A stretch of 6,141 nucleotides of DNA. It comes from Spirochaetales bacterium. GTDB lineage: Bacteria; Spirochaetota; Spirochaetia; Treponematales; UBA12059. Of the stretch, positions 5,986 to 6,141 are shown in pieces (position 1 is the stretch's first letter; each line of letters begins with the position of its first letter). The position numbers were made by a program, and so were the translations under genes. Under the pieces are notes generated by a model. It did no database searches. It was not told the DNA's origin and saw only the letters and a program-made list of their open reading frames with translations. The stretch spans positions 1 to 6,141 of the forward strand of contig JAFGUM010000117.1 of the NCBI GenBank assembly GCA_016938515.1. The letters are read 5' to 3'.

Positions 5986-6141
5986 ATGTTGCGCTGGTTT
6001 CAGCAAGGCGCGCTTCTGGACGAAGAACGGCACGCTCGATGGGGTGGCCGCAATGGTAAAACCATGGTGCACGATACGCGGTGTGACTATGAAGTGGAGC
6101 CGCGTGCCATTCTTCGTGAAGACAGTATGTCGATTTCACGA
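5986..6141 (+). CDS. Partial short open frame of uncertain reality, running off the window
   Basis: ATG at 5986 opens a frame of 52 codons that is still open at the last base. The product begins MLRWFQQGALLDEERHARW and has no domain I recognise. In its favour are a candidate promoter just upstream and no stop before the edge. Against it are the lack of any Shine-Dalgarno, third-position base use that is not clearly GC-biased as in the neighbouring genes, and the fact that the region is palindromic and open in other frames on both strands. Palindromy alone can create such open frames. If real, it would be translated from a leaderless transcript. Confidence 0.22.
   Translation, partial: MLRWFQQGALLDEERHARWGGRNGKTMVHDTRCDYEVEPRAILREDSMSISR
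6013..6121. repeat. Long palindromic block with 16-nt inverted arms; possible structured RNA or small inverted-repeat element
   Basis: ACGAAGAACGGCACGC (6020-6035) and GCGTGCCATTCTTCGT (6102-6117) are inverted copies with one mismatch (6028 against 6109), separated by 66 nt. A further 4 bp (CTTC 6013-6016, GAAG 6118-6121) extends the stem past a 3-nt bulge. Inside the loop are ATGGT-AAA-ACCAT (6053-6065) and an ACGCGG/CCGCGT pair (6076-6081, 6100-6105) that competes with the right arm. In a minus-strand RNA the mismatch becomes a G-U wobble, so the stem would be continuous; in a plus-strand RNA it is C-A. The block could be a noncoding RNA, a repeat element, or a regulatory hairpin. I recognise no known family. 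Confidence 0.55.

Noticed and set aside
6053..6065. Small hairpin ATGGT-AAA-ACCAT as a terminator
   Set aside because: The stem is only 5 bp with no U-run, and it lies inside the larger palindrome.
5897..6139. Minus-strand open frame of about 80 codons from GTG, ending 3 bases before the ATG of the c-di-GMP gene
   Set aside because: The tight spacing would fit an operon, but the product is rich in His and aromatic residues with no recognisable domain, it has no ribosome-binding site, and it crosses the AT-rich promoter region and the palindrome. It is probably a shadow.

Overview
The window looks like an ordinary, fairly GC-rich bacterial chromosome segment, most likely from a spirochaete (Treponema-like). 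That assignment is an inference: repeated FlgD-type Ig modules joined to an OmpA-like peptidoglycan-binding domain, a stand-alone DUF2156 (LPG synthase C-terminal) protein and a REC-PAS-GGDEF-EAL regulator are together familiar from that group. No single gene proves it. There is no rRNA, tRNA, CRISPR array or recognisable transposase.

Layout: 1-1824 (+) is the 3' part of a large envelope protein: four FlgD/Ig-like repeats of about 105 residues, then an OmpA-like domain. A GC-rich 11-bp hairpin (1848-1876) closes this gene. Next comes a tightly spaced (+) pair: a DUF2156 acyl/aminoacyl-transferase-like gene (1914-2786) and a nucleotidyltransferase-like gene (2796-3875), whose ribosome-binding site overlaps the stop of the gene before it. 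The second gene ends inside the 3' end of a convergent gene: 3839-3875 is coding on both strands. The (-) gene, 3839-5893, encodes a response regulator with PAS, GGDEF and EAL domains. Its GGDEF signature is degenerate (GPDEF), while its EAL catalytic residues are nearly all present, so c-di-GMP hydrolysis is the likelier output.

The last 248 bases hold an AT-rich divergent promoter region (about 5900-5985), then a palindromic block (6013-6121) with 16-nt arms that is open in several frames on both strands. This block is the least explained part of the window. It may be a structured RNA, a small inverted-repeat element, or part of a gene cut by the window edge.

Functionally the window is a mosaic of cell-envelope genes (OmpA/Ig protein, possible lipid or surface modification pair) and one signalling gene (c-di-GMP). 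I see no convincing undescribed multi-gene system. The best leads are the terminal palindrome, the transferase/nucleotidyltransferase pair, and the overlapping convergent 3' ends.
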